Origin: Hyphomonadaceae bacterium
GTDB taxonomy: Bacteria; Pseudomonadota; Alphaproteobacteria; Caulobacterales; Aquidulcibacteraceae
NCBI GenBank assembly: GCA_019636095.1
Contig: JAHBYF010000002.1
Span: 186,001 to 250,000, forward strand
Length of the DNA stretch: 64,000 nucleotides
Direction: 5' to 3'
Below the pieces are notes generated by a model. The model worked only from the letters and a program-made list of their open reading frames with translations, was not told the DNA's origin and made no database searches. A program made the translations under genes and the position numbers. The stretch's first letter is position 1, and each line of letters begins with the position of its first letter. Positions 37,052-45,713 of the stretch are shown here, piece by piece.

Positions 37052-37585
37052 ATGCGCTCATTCCTGATCGCTGCGCTTTTGGTCTTGCTCGCCGCGTGCG
37101 AGGGCGGTGGACCGCCCGCGCCGCCGGGACGGGCGCACGAAGATTTTGTGCTCACAGGCGAGTTCAAAACATCCTCCAACACCGCCCGCGCAATCACTGG
37201 CGGTATGGTCGTCGAGCGCACGGAGGTGACATTTGAAAATGGCGTTGTGCTTCACACTGAGGTGCTGAACGCCCGCCGTGGCGGCGACTTGATCGCGAAG
37301 AATGGCGATAGCTTTGCGGCCGCTGTCGTCGGGCCTGGGACGTTGAACGTCGAGCTACGCCGCGTGATCGAACAAGTGTTGCCCGCCGGCGTGATTGGTC
37401 TTTGTGGCGCGGAGCGACCGCAATTCATCGCGCTGGCCTACGATGCACGCGCGACGAGGGTGACGATGCTTGTGTTCAGCGGCAGCGAGGCGCCGGGGCC
37501 CGAAGCTGCGCACAGCCGGGTATGCGCCCGCTTCGGCTATGCCGCCCCGGATGGGGCGCGGACCAGCGAAGGCGTCGTGCTTTAA
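37052..37585 (+). CDS. Putative lipoprotein of unknown function
   Basis: The 177-residue protein begins with MRSFLIAALLVLLAACEGGG, a hydrophobic h-region with lipobox LAAC, so Cys16 is probably lipidated and the rest is periplasmic. The body contains VERTEVTFENGVVLHTEVLN and CARFGYAAPDG. I do not recognise the family. It ends in a four-base overlap with the convergent cupin gene. Confidence 0.75.
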   Translation: MRSFLIAALLVLLAACEGGGPPAPPGRAHEDFVLTGEFKTSSNTARAITGGMVVERTEVTFENGVVLHTEVLNARRGGDLIAKNGDSFAAAVVGPGTLNVELRRVIEQVLPAGVIGLCGAERPQFIALAYDARATRVTMLVFSGSEAPGPEAAHSRVCARFGYAAPDGARTSEGVVL

Positions 37586-38070
37586 TCCGGCTTGGCGAGA
37601 GGCTTGGTCGGCTCGCCCAGTTCGTAGAATTCGGTGCCTTTCTCCGTCTGCATGAGGAGGTAGCGCTTATCGAGGTCGGGATAAGAGACCACGTCGATCG
37701 GCCGATCCTCGCCACCCATCAGGTAGACGCACTCTTCTTCGAAGGTGTTCCGCAACAGGTGCGGCGCCGATGGCGTCGCAAAGCCCATGAAGTCGCCGGG
37801 GCCGACCTCCGCCGTCTTGCCGTCGATGTCGGCCATCGCGCGACCGGAGATGATGTAGATCCACTCCTCCTCGAGCATGTGGGCATGGTAGGCGAAGCTG
37901 TCCTTGCCCGGCGGCAGGCGCACGAGGCTGACATGGGCGCGCGTCATGCCGGCCAGGCGAGAGAGCCCGGCGGCGCGAAAGAGCGAGTTGGGATTGAGCT
38001 TTTGTGAGAAAGGCCGCATCGCGGCTGGAATTTCGCTGGAGCGCCAGAGCGGTTTCTTAGACTCAGCCAT
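37582..38070 (-). CDS. Cupin-domain protein
   Basis: The 162-residue product has a cupin barrel: YHAHMLEEEWIYIISGRAMADID (about residues 62-84) carries the H-x-H and E residues for a metal, and the second cupin motif with PGDFMGF and SAPHLLRNTF follows. The ATG at 38070 gives MAESKKPLWRSSEIPAAM. It probably binds a metal ion or a small ligand; no reaction can be assigned. It lies 24 bases downstream of bpt on the same strand and is probably in the same transcript. Confidence 0.82.
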   Translation of the reverse strand: MAESKKPLWRSSEIPAAMRPFSQKLNPNSLFRAAGLSRLAGMTRAHVSLVRLPPGKDSFAYHAHMLEEEWIYIISGRAMADIDGKTAEVGPGDFMGFATPSAPHLLRNTFEEECVYLMGGEDRPIDVVSYPDLDKRYLLMQTEKGTEFYELGEPTKPLAKPD

Positions 38071-38093
38071 GCGCCCATCGTAGCGCTGGCGAT

Positions 38094-38837
38094 TTAGAAC
38101 TGCACCGGCTCGTAAGGGCGCCACTCGCCGCCGAGCAGTAGCTCAAGCGGCCGGAAGTCGGCCTTGTAGTGCATCTTGTCGGAGCCCGGGATCCAGTAGC
38201 CGAGATAGAGATAGCCAAAGCCTGCGGCGCGGGCCTGTTGGATGTGGTCGAGGATGATGTAGACGCCGGGGCTGCGGCGCGCGTCCTCAGGATCGAAGAA
38301 CGAATAAACCATGGAGAGCCCATCGCCGAGCGCATCGACCAATGCGGCAGCCGCCAGCTCGCCCTTGTTCGGCCCGTGGCTGTAGCGGTACTCCACGACG
38401 TGGGTATGAACCGCGGATTCCTCCACCATCGCGGCGAAGTCGGTGAAACTCATTTCGGCCATGCCGCCATCGGCGTGACGCGAGGCGAGGTATCGGCGCA
38501 GCAAGCGGAATTGCTCTTCCGTCGCCTGAGCGGGACGCAGCGAACGCGTCAAATCGGCGTTGCGCAGCATGATCTTGCGCCAGCGCCGCGTGAACTCGAA
38601 TTTTTCGACCGGTACGCGGGCGGAGATGCAGGCGTCGCAGGCATCGCATGAGGGGCGGTACGCTATGTTTTGCGAACGGCGGAAGCCCGCGCCAGTGAGG
38701 ACGTCGTGCAACTCGCCAGCCTCCAGGCCATCAAGTGCGGTGAACACCTTGCGTTCCTTCCGGCCGGGCAGATACGGGCACGGAGACGGCGCAGTCAGAA
38801 AAAAGCGCAGATTCTTGGTAGGAAATGGCTTCGTCAC
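38094..38837 (-). CDS. bpt: Aspartate/glutamate leucyltransferase
   Basis: Bpt transfers leucine from Leu-tRNA to proteins with N-terminal Asp or Glu, marking them for ClpS/ClpAP degradation in the N-end rule pathway. The 247-residue protein has FLTAPSPCPYLPGRKERKVF near the N terminus, YRPSCDACDACISARVPV near residue 60 with clustered Cys, and GYWIPGSDKMHYKADFRPLELL near the C terminus, all typical of the Ate/Bpt family. It starts with GTG. The clpS and clpA partners are outside the window. Confidence 0.93.
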   Translation of the reverse strand: MTKPFPTKNLRFFLTAPSPCPYLPGRKERKVFTALDGLEAGELHDVLTGAGFRRSQNIAYRPSCDACDACISARVPVEKFEFTRRWRKIMLRNADLTRSLRPAQATEEQFRLLRRYLASRHADGGMAEMSFTDFAAMVEESAVHTHVVEYRYSHGPNKGELAAAALVDALGDGLSMVYSFFDPEDARRSPGVYIILDHIQQARAAGFGYLYLGYWIPGSDKMHYKADFRPLELLLGGEWRPYEPVQF

Positions 38838-39054
38838 GTCGACGGCATGGTCGCCGAACCTTTCACGGCGTCAAGACAGCTCACGCATTGCACGCTGTTA
38901 GACTTAATGAAGCCTTGTCGGTTCCGGAGTCCGTCTAAAAATCTGGCCACACAACGCAATTAGCTCTCCGATTTGGGGAAATCTCTGTTATCGTCCTCAA
39001 TATCTGCCGCGCGGACTGGGGGAGCTGTTCGGCCTGTAGCAGACGGAGGCGCTT

Positions 39055-39276
39055 GTGGCGCAGCCTGTGACGGCCATTCTTTCACGCCAGGGCGAGCTTG
39101 CCGCCAAGGCGCGTCAATTCACGAACGATACGAACGAAGCCAGCCTCTTGGTGGGCCGCGTGGTTTCCCGCGCGCTAAGCACGTTCAAAGGCACCGAGGC
39201 CCAAGACATCATCACGCACGCAATGCGCCGTGACCTCGATCGGCTGATTGAGCAGCTAAAGAAGGCGCGTCACTAG
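39055..39276 (+). CDS. Small conserved hypothetical protein
   Basis: This 73-residue protein starts with GTG after AGACGGAGGCG. It is mostly helical (LVGRVVSRALSTF, MRRDLDRLIEQLKKARH). The segment EASLLVGRVVSRALSTFKG is weakly like region 2 of ECF sigma factors, but the protein is far too short to be one. Its stop overlaps the convergent msrB stop. Function unknown. Confidence 0.6.
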   Translation: MAQPVTAILSRQGELAAKARQFTNDTNEASLLVGRVVSRALSTFKGTEAQDIITHAMRRDLDRLIEQLKKARH

Positions 39277-39746
39277 GTGGCGAGGCGCTCCGAGCGGCCG
39301 AGCGGGTCCGGCAGGGCGTCGCCATCAGCCACAAATTGCAACGACACTGAATTGATGCAGTAGCGCAGACCGCCGGCTTGGCGCGGGCCGTCGGGGAAGA
39401 CGTGGCCTTGGTGACTGTCGCAGCGCGCGCAGCGCGTTTCGATCCGGCGCATGCCGTATGAATTGTCCTCGATGCCAACGACGTGCTTGGGGTCGATCGG
39501 CGCGGTGAAGCTCGGCCAGCCGGTGCCGCTTTCAAACTTGGTGTCTTGGCGGAAGAGCGGCAGGCCGCAGAGGCGGCAGCAATAGACGCCGGGTTTCTTC
39601 TGATTGAGCAGGCCGCCGCAGAAGGCGGCTTCGGTGCCGTGATTGAGAAGGACGTGGCGTTCTTCGTCGTTGAGACTCGCTTCGAGGCGCGCGCGCTCTT
39701 GAGCGGTGGGAGGGGTGAGATCGAAGCCGGAGGCCGAAACTGTCAT
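39273..39746 (-). CDS. msrB: Peptide-methionine (R)-S-oxide reductase
   Basis: MsrB repairs the R-form of methionine sulfoxide in proteins. The product (157 residues from the ATG at 39746; an ATG 27 bases earlier is possible) shows YCCRLCGLPLF and CARCDSHQGHVFPDGP, giving zinc ligands C57, C60, C106 and C109, and the catalytic Cys130 in GGLRYCINSVSL. The conserved GTGWPSF is present. It lies 51 bases (24 with the longer start) downstream of the small gene that follows the TIR-ParA protein and may share its transcript. Confidence 0.93.
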   Translation of the reverse strand: MTVSASGFDLTPPTAQERARLEASLNDEERHVLLNHGTEAAFCGGLLNQKKPGVYCCRLCGLPLFRQDTKFESGTGWPSFTAPIDPKHVVGIEDNSYGMRRIETRCARCDSHQGHVFPDGPRQAGGLRYCINSVSLQFVADGDALPDPLGRSERLAT

Positions 39747-39796
39747 GGGACCTAACTTGGTAAACGCCGCCATGTTCGTCCAGGCCGCGAGGCCGG

Positions 39797-40207
39797 TTAC
39801 ACGACGCCGTCGCTACCGCCGTAGAGCTTGCTCAGATGCATGACCAAGCTTTTGGCGCCGGCGCTGATTTGGTCGTCGCTGAATTTGGTGCGGAGCTGAC
39901 GCGTGGCGTCAGCCAAGCCCCTCGGTTCGTAAGCCAGCTTGCGTTTGTACTTCTTGACGATGTGCTCGATCAGCAGGTCGGCCTTCTCTTGCGCCGGACC
40001 CATAATTGGCTTCAACGTCTGCTCAAGTTCGCGCACCAACGGATCGCCTTTTGGTTTGGTGGCCGTTCTCCGAGGGGGAAGTGCGGCAGCGAGCAGAGTT
40101 TTGTCTGGATGCGCGCGCGCGAGTTTGAACAGGCGGCGTAGTTCAGTGCGCGACCGGCGGCCCAGAGCGGCGCGCAGCAGCTTGGCGTCGGCTGGCTTAA
40201 GCGTCAC
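39797..40207 (-). CDS. Unknown partner protein of the TIR-ParA gene
   Basis: This 136-residue basic protein has no recognised family. Its first part is Arg-rich and helical (RRSRTELRRLFKLARAHPDKTLLAAAL), followed by a Lys/Pro linker and a helical C-terminal half (EKADLLIEHIVKKYKRKLAYEPRG). Its GTG start overlaps the stop of the TIR-ParA gene in a GTGA, so the two are almost certainly co-expressed. It might be a DNA- or ATPase-binding adaptor, as in ParA/ParB-type pairs; that is speculation. No ParB motif is visible. Confidence 0.78.
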   Translation of the reverse strand: MTLKPADAKLLRAALGRRSRTELRRLFKLARAHPDKTLLAAALPPRRTATKPKGDPLVRELEQTLKPIMGPAQEKADLLIEHIVKKYKRKLAYEPRGLADATRQLRTKFSDDQISAGAKSLVMHLSKLYGGSDGVV

Positions 40208-41478
40208 GACGCCGCCCGGCGCAGTATAGCGGCGGCGGCGCGTGTGAGCGCTTCCTTCGCGGGCCTCCCGCCAACACGCATCATGGCGGTGACATTAATC
40301 GGGTTCGTGGCGAAACGTTCGGTTGGTGTCGAACGCAAGACCGCCGAATACGGCACTTCGTCGGGCAGCAGGGCGCTTCCGAAGAAGGGCGCATTCTGAA
40401 TCTCCGACCGAGTCAGCGTGTCGGCGTCGCCGGTTTCTCCAGATCTCGTTCGGTCGTTCACACCATTTAGGAGGACCGAGAACTCTCCAGGCTGCAACGG
40501 CCTTCCCCTGACCTCGCGTACGACGTGTTCCAGCATGTTCAATCCGGTGAGCGAATAACGCTCTGGGCGCACCGGAGCAACGATGTGGTCGGCCGTAGTG
40601 ATCGCGAGGCGCGTGAGGAAGGTAGCGCAGGGGTTGGAGTCGATGATTACGGCGTCGGAGCGGGCGCGCAGAGCGGCGACCAGCGCGCGAAAACGTGTGA
40701 ACGCTTCGGCTTTGTCGCGATCGGGGCGGGTGTCGAGCGTGAACTCAAAGAGGCGTTCGTCGCCGGCGACGAGTTCGAAGTTTGGCGCTTTGTTGCCTCG
40801 TCTCACGCGATTCAGTGGAATCGAGATGGCGCCAAAATCGCTGCGTGGCGTGCTGTAGTCGCCGCGTGCGTTGAGGATGCCATAAAGCGTGTGGTTGCGG
40901 TCGCGGATGCGATTGCGCTCGCCGGGCGAGAGAAAATACTGTGTGAGGTTGTGCTGCGGATCGAGATCGACGAATGAAATCGCGCGCTTGTCGGCCAAGT
41001 GCGCGGCGGCGAAAAGATTGGCGGCGAGTACGGTCTTGCCGACGCCGCCCTTGATGTTGAGCATAGCGATGACGCGCCCGCGCCCGTTGGCGGAGCGCGC
41101 GCGCTCGACGATCTGCGCAAGCGCTTCTGACCGCGCCCCGCTCCGGAAATCGATGAAGCCTGCGGTATCAAGGGTCTGGTTGATCCATGAGTCGCTGGCG
41201 AGCCCGGCTGTCTGCACCACAACGATGGCGCGGCCGTTGTTGAGCGCGGCAGCGACCTCACGGCGAATCCAGGCGCTCTCCTGTGCTGCGGGCGACGCAA
41301 GGACAATGACAACCGCGGACTGGCCGATGGCCTGGACGAGGGCGCCGAGCTTGTCCTGTATGCGATACTCGGGGCCGGCGCGCAGCATGGTCCAGCCATG
41401 CTGTTCAAGCTCGGCTGAAATGGATCGTGCGGCCTCTGCGTCGTCCGGTTCGAAGGCGAGATACGCCGCTGTCGCCAT
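40204..41478 (-). CDS. TIR domain-ParA/AAA_31 ATPase fusion protein
   Basis: This 424-residue protein combines two domains. Residues 1 to about 125 form a TIR-like domain beginning AAYLAFEPDDAEAARSISAE; SAWIRREV (residues 68-75) matches the SxWxxxE motif whose Glu (E74) is catalytic in TIR NADases. Residues 135-424 form a ParA/MinD-type ATPase: deviant Walker A KGGVGKT (143-149) with signature Lys143, Walker A' FVDLDPQHN (169-177), and the VIIDSNPCATFLTRLAITTADHIV block. TIR NADases commonly serve in phage defence, and ParA proteins in positioning. The combination suggests a nucleotide-hydrolysing sensor with an NAD-cleaving effector. Function is inferred only from the domains. Confidence 0.88.
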   Translation of the reverse strand: MATAAYLAFEPDDAEAARSISAELEQHGWTMLRAGPEYRIQDKLGALVQAIGQSAVVIVLASPAAQESAWIRREVAAALNNGRAIVVVQTAGLASDSWINQTLDTAGFIDFRSGARSEALAQIVERARSANGRGRVIAMLNIKGGVGKTVLAANLFAAAHLADKRAISFVDLDPQHNLTQYFLSPGERNRIRDRNHTLYGILNARGDYSTPRSDFGAISIPLNRVRRGNKAPNFELVAGDERLFEFTLDTRPDRDKAEAFTRFRALVAALRARSDAVIIDSNPCATFLTRLAITTADHIVAPVRPERYSLTGLNMLEHVVREVRGRPLQPGEFSVLLNGVNDRTRSGETGDADTLTRSEIQNAPFFGSALLPDEVPYSAVLRSTPTERFATNPINVTAMMRVGGRPAKEALTRAAAAILRRAAS

Positions 41479-41605
41479 GAATTCGTTCCACTGCCCTCCG
41501 TGGCAACCTAGTCGGGAGCATTACGTCTTGGCAATGCGGCGCTAGCTCCCCTCTTAGGCGCGGCCCGTGGCAAGAACCTGGGCGCGACACCAAGACTTGC
41601 TGGTC

Positions 41606-42943
41606 ATGCCCGATCCTGTCCTTATTGAGATGTTCCACCGCCTCGCGATGGCCCTTGGAATCGGCTTCCTCGCTGGCGTCGAACGGGGGTGGAAGCACCG
41701 CGACGCCCCCGATGGAATGCGCGCGGCTGGGGTGCGAACGCACGCAGTCATTGGACTAATGGGCGGGATTGCAGGCGCCGCTCTGCCGGTTATCGGCCAA
41801 ATAGGGTTCGCTGCGCTGACGCTTGTGTTCGGGGCTTCATTTCTGGCCTTCAAGGTGCGCGAAAGTCAGCGTGACAACGATATTTCGGTCACGGGGACGA
41901 TTGCCGGGCTCTTAGTGTTTGCGCTGGGCGCCTACGCAATGTGGGGCGACTTGCGTGTTGCGGCGGCCGTGGGTGTTACGCTTGTCGGCTTGCTTGCGTT
42001 CAAGAACGCGCTCCACGATTGGCTCGACAGAGTGACGTGGAAGGAGCTGCGCTCAGCGTTGCTTATCCTCGGCGCTACCTTCATCGCGCTGCCCCTGTTG
42101 CCGGATCGCACGATTGACCCTTGGGACGCGATCAATCTGCGCGAATTGTGGTTGCTGACCATCGTGGTCGCTGGTGCATCGTTCGCGGGATACGTGGCGG
42201 TTCGCGTGTTGGGCGAGGACGTCGGCTTGTTGGCTGGAACAGCGGTTGGCTCACTCGTGTCATCAACCGTCGTGACCGCTGAGTTGGGTCGGCGCGTGAA
42301 GATGGGTGAGACGCACGCGACGGTCGCTGGAGCGGCGGCGGCGATTGCTGCGGCGATCAGCATTGGTCGTGTGATTGCCTTGCTTGTGGTGACGGGGATC
42401 CCGATTGTGCCGGAAGCGGCGCTGGCGCTGATGGCGGGCCTTCTGGTATTCGCCGGCGCTGCCTTGATGATGCGGCATTTCGATCAGGAGCGCGCTGGCG
42501 CAAGCCCGTCAGCCAAGCTGCGTAGCCCCTTGAACTTGGTCTCCGTTTTTCAGTTCGCGGCCTTTTTGGGCGCCGTCATCGTCATCGGTCGGATCGTCGC
42601 TGACGGCTTTGGTCAGGCGGGCTTACTCCCCTTCGCCGCGACTGCGGGACTGGCCGATGTGGACGCCGTTACGCTCGCCGCCGGCAGCTTGGTTCGAGGC
42701 GGACTTGAACCGGCCGTGGGGGCCCACGCCGTGTTGATCGCGGTGCTGATGAACACGCTGGCCAAGGGCGCGATTGCGCTTGCGACGGGAGGCCGACGTT
42801 ATGCTGTGCACTATCTCGTGGCGGCGCTGGCCGCGACAATTGCCGCAGCGGCGGTTTGGCTGTTGGTCACGCCGCTGATTGCGCCCATGTTTGGTGAGCA
42901 GGTGCAGCAAGAAGCCTCGCTTGTGGCGCCGATGTTCGGCTAG
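41606..42943 (+). CDS. MgtC/SapB-DUF4010 family membrane protein
   Basis: The 445-residue protein has about a dozen hydrophobic segments. The N-terminal MgtC/SapB part ([19 protein letters not shown], then [18 protein letters not shown]) is followed by a DUF4010 domain containing [21 protein letters not shown] and [18 protein letters not shown]. It is probably an inner-membrane transporter or channel of unknown specificity. The C terminus has two similar copies of a short APMFG segment. The ATG at 41606 is preferred over an upstream GTG. It diverges from the TIR-ParA gene, with 127 bases between start codons. Confidence 0.85.
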   Translation: MPDPVLIEMFHRLAMALGIGFLAGVERGWKHRDAPDGMRAAGVRTHAVIGLMGGIAGAALPVIGQIGFAALTLVFGASFLAFKVRESQRDNDISVTGTIAGLLVFALGAYAMWGDLRVAAAVGVTLVGLLAFKNALHDWLDRVTWKELRSALLILGATFIALPLLPDRTIDPWDAINLRELWLLTIVVAGASFAGYVAVRVLGEDVGLLAGTAVGSLVSSTVVTAELGRRVKMGETHATVAGAAAAIAAAISIGRVIALLVVTGIPIVPEAALALMAGLLVFAGAALMMRHFDQERAGASPSAKLRSPLNLVSVFQFAAFLGAVIVIGRIVADGFGQAGLLPFAATAGLADVDAVTLAAGSLVRGGLEPAVGAHAVLIAVLMNTLAKGAIALATGGRRYAVHYLVAALAATIAAAAVWLLVTPLIAPMFGEQVQQEASLVAPMFG

Positions 42944-42954
42944 GGTTCAGAACG

Positions 42955-44334
42955 ATGAAGGAAAAGTGGACCCCCGCGGGCTGGCGCTTCAAACCGGCCA
43001 AGCACATCCCGACTGACTATGCCGATGGGGAGCATCTTGCGCGAGTCGAGCAGCAATTGCGCTCGTACCCGCCCCTGGTGTTCGCCGGCGAGGCTCGCAA
43101 TCTGAAGGCGCGCTTGGCTGAGGTCGCGGCGGGAAAGGCGTTCCTCTTGCAGGGCGGCGACTGCGCCGAGAGTTTCAAAGAATTTCATCCCGACAATATC
43201 CGCGACACCTTCCGTACGCTGATGGCGATGAGTGTTGTGCTGACGTTTGCGGGCTCGAAACCTGTGGTGAAGGTGGGGCGTATCGCTGGCCAGTTCGGCA
43301 AGCCGCGGTCCGAGCAGGTTGAGACACAGAACGGCGTGACGCTCCCCTCCTATCGCGGCGACAACATAAATGGGATGGAATTCACGCCGGAATCGCGCGC
43401 GCCCGATCCCGAGCGTCTGCTGAAGGCGTACTCGCAATCCGCCGCGACGCTAAACTTGATCCGCGCATTCGCGAATGGCGGCTACGCCGATCTGCACAAC
43501 GTCCACCGTTGGATGGTTGGTTTTGTCGCCGATAGTCCACAGGGCAAACGCTACCAGGAAATTGCCGATCGAATTTCGGAAGCCATCGACTTTATGGAGG
43601 CATGCGGGATCACGCCGCAAAGTGTCCCACAGGTGCGTCAGGTCGATGTCTACACGAGCCATGAAGCGCTGTTGCTTGGCTACGAAGAGGCGATGACGCG
43701 CGTCGATTCCACCAGTGGGGATCACTACGATACGAGCGCACATTTCGTCTGGATAGGCGATCGCACGCGCCAACCCGACGGCGCGCATGTCGAGTTTGCG
43801 CGCGGGATCAAAAACCCTCTCGGCATCAAGTGCGGTCCGACACTTGAGCCGGAGGAATTGTTGAAGCTCATCGACATCCTCAACCCGACAGATGAAGCCG
43901 GCCGGATCACGCTGATTGCACGCTTCGGGTCGGACAAGGTGCAGGCAGGTCTGCCGCGATTGGTCCGTGCGGTGCAGAAGTCTGGCCGCACCGTGATTTG
44001 GTCGTGCGATCCGATGCACGGCAACACGCTGAAGACAGGGTCGGGTTTCAAGACGAGGCCGTTTGATCGGATTTTGAGCGAAGTCTCCAGCTTCATGGAT
44101 ATCGTGACGGCGGAAGGCGCCTATCCAGGCGGCGTTCATGTCGAAATGACCGGCCAACAGGTCACGGAATGTCTGGGTGGCGCGTCAGCGGTGACGGAAG
44201 AAGATTTGTCGAGCCGTTATCACACCCACTGCGACCCGCGCCTCAACGGCACGCAGGCCCTGGATTTGGCGTTCCTGATCGCTGAAAAACTGCGCAGCGC
44301 ACGTGTGAACGGGCGTAAGGCGCAGGCTGGTTGA
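42955..44334 (+). CDS. 3-deoxy-7-phosphoheptulonate synthase, class II
   Basis: This enzyme condenses phosphoenolpyruvate with erythrose 4-phosphate in the first step of the shikimate pathway. The 459-residue length and [21 protein letters not shown] start identify the plant-like class II. Conserved blocks are [15 protein letters not shown] (about residue 65), [26 protein letters not shown] and the C-terminal [18 protein letters not shown]. It lies 11 bases after the DUF4010 gene. The stop codon overlaps the next start (TTGA). Confidence 0.96.
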   Translation: MKEKWTPAGWRFKPAKHIPTDYADGEHLARVEQQLRSYPPLVFAGEARNLKARLAEVAAGKAFLLQGGDCAESFKEFHPDNIRDTFRTLMAMSVVLTFAGSKPVVKVGRIAGQFGKPRSEQVETQNGVTLPSYRGDNINGMEFTPESRAPDPERLLKAYSQSAATLNLIRAFANGGYADLHNVHRWMVGFVADSPQGKRYQEIADRISEAIDFMEACGITPQSVPQVRQVDVYTSHEALLLGYEEAMTRVDSTSGDHYDTSAHFVWIGDRTRQPDGAHVEFARGIKNPLGIKCGPTLEPEELLKLIDILNPTDEAGRITLIARFGSDKVQAGLPRLVRAVQKSGRTVIWSCDPMHGNTLKTGSGFKTRPFDRILSEVSSFMDIVTAEGAYPGGVHVEMTGQQVTECLGGASAVTEEDLSSRYHTHCDPRLNGTQALDLAFLIAEKLRSARVNGRKAQAG

Positions 44335-44774
44335 AGGCGGTTCGCTGGGCATACCTAGGTATTGGCCTCGCGATCACGGCCTGCTCGCCCCCGGAGGCGG
44401 GCTCCGCGGTTTTTCGAGCGTCAGAGCTGGCAACACCTTTCAACGATGGTGCTGAGGTTCGTTGGCGCGACTTGGACCGTGAGACGACTTCAGACTATCG
44501 CTTGCGACGCGTGCATCAGGTGTACGAATTATACGGTGAGCGCCATGTCGAATACGTTGCGGAATTTGTCCCCATCGCTCGCACGCCAGAAGAAGATTAC
44601 ATAGTCCAACTTTTCGTTCCGAGTGAGGATGTCGGCGGATACTATTACGGCTTCCTATGGCGCTGTGGTGACGAGTATTGCTTCGTTCGTTCGCGCGAAC
44701 CCGACTCACGCTCAAGAATCCTACGCGAATACCGAACTCGGTATTATCCCCAAGTTTCAAGTAACGGCCGGTAG
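44331..44774 (+). CDS. Putative lipoprotein of unknown function
   Basis: The 147-residue product starts at TTG overlapping the DAHP synthase stop. The N terminus ([21 protein letters not shown]) is a lipoprotein signal with lipobox ITAC. The body is rich in charged and aromatic residues ([37 protein letters not shown]) and has two Cys near the end. No family was recognised. Base composition is less GC-rich than the flanking genes. gshB begins directly after its stop. Confidence 0.72.
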   Translation: MKAVRWAYLGIGLAITACSPPEAGSAVFRASELATPFNDGAEVRWRDLDRETTSDYRLRRVHQVYELYGERHVEYVAEFVPIARTPEEDYIVQLFVPSEDVGGYYYGFLWRCGDEYCFVRSREPDSRSRILREYRTRYYPQVSSNGR

Positions 44775-45713
44775 ATGAAATCGCTCCGCATCGCAGTTCA
44801 GATGGATCCGATCGAGAAGATGGTCGTGAACCATGACACTTCGCTTGCGCTGATGGTCGAGGCGCAAGCGCGTGGGCATGAGATATGGTGGTTTACGCCG
44901 GACGATGTGTTTTACGATGCAGGTGTCGTGAAGGCGCGGGCGAACCGGGTGTCGGTGAGCCTCGATGAAACCAAGCACTACGAGCCGCTTGAGACGGCGG
45001 CGCGTGTTCTGACCGATTTTGACGTCATATTGGTGCGCCAGGACCCGCCGTTCGACATGGGGTATGTGTCGAACACTTACCTGCTGGAGTTGGTGAAGAC
45101 GCTGGTGATCAATCCACCGCGGGGGATCCGCAACATCACCGAGAAGATGTCGATCCTTCAGTTCCCGGATTTGACTCCGACCACGTGGGTAGGCCGCGAT
45201 GTCGATGCGCTGGAGGCATTTGCCAAGCGCTTCGATCAGGTGGTGCTGAAGATTCTCTTCATGATGGGCGGCGAAGGTGTCATCAAACTCGCGGCGAGCG
45301 ATCCAGAGTTCAAAAAGAAGGCGCGCGCATTTCTATCTGCGGCGGGGCGCGAGCCGATACTGGCGCAGGAATTTTTGCCCGCGGTGTCAGGCGGCGACAA
45401 GCGGGTGTTTGTGTTGAACGGCGAGCCGTTCGCGGCCCTCAAACGCTTGCCGAAAGCTGGCGATTTCCGTGCAAATCTGGCTGTTGGCGGTCAAGCCGCC
45501 GCAGGCGAACTCGACGGCGATGACCGCGCGATTGCTGCGGCTGTGGCGCCATTGCTGAAGCGCGAAGGCATCGTGTTTGCCGGCCTCGACGTGATCGCCG
45601 GCAAGCTGATTGAGATCAACGTGACTTCACCGACGCTCGCGCAGGAGCTGAAGCGCTTGAGTGGTTTCGATTTGCCGAAGGCTTTCTGGGATCGCGTCGA
45701 GAAGATGCTCTAA
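44775..45713 (+). CDS. gshB: Glutathione synthetase
   Basis: GshB joins gamma-glutamylcysteine and glycine with ATP to make glutathione. The 312-residue protein has the N-terminal SLRIAVQMDPIEKM, the ATP-grasp elements VLKILFMMGGEGV near residue 157 and REPILAQEFLPAVSGGDKRVF, and the C-terminal GLDVIAGKLIEINVTSPT. It fits the glutaredoxin and other thiol genes nearby. Its stop codon overlaps the stop of the convergent transporter gene. Confidence 0.96.
   Translation: MKSLRIAVQMDPIEKMVVNHDTSLALMVEAQARGHEIWWFTPDDVFYDAGVVKARANRVSVSLDETKHYEPLETAARVLTDFDVILVRQDPPFDMGYVSNTYLLELVKTLVINPPRGIRNITEKMSILQFPDLTPTTWVGRDVDALEAFAKRFDQVVLKILFMMGGEGVIKLAASDPEFKKKARAFLSAAGREPILAQEFLPAVSGGDKRVFVLNGEPFAALKRLPKAGDFRANLAVGGQAAAGELDGDDRAIAAAVAPLLKREGIVFAGLDVIAGKLIEINVTSPTLAQELKRLSGFDLPKAFWDRVEKML

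Noticed and set aside
37402..38007. 201-codon plus-strand open frame
   Set aside because: It overlaps the end of the lipoprotein gene and runs antisense to the cupin gene, with no ribosome binding site or family.
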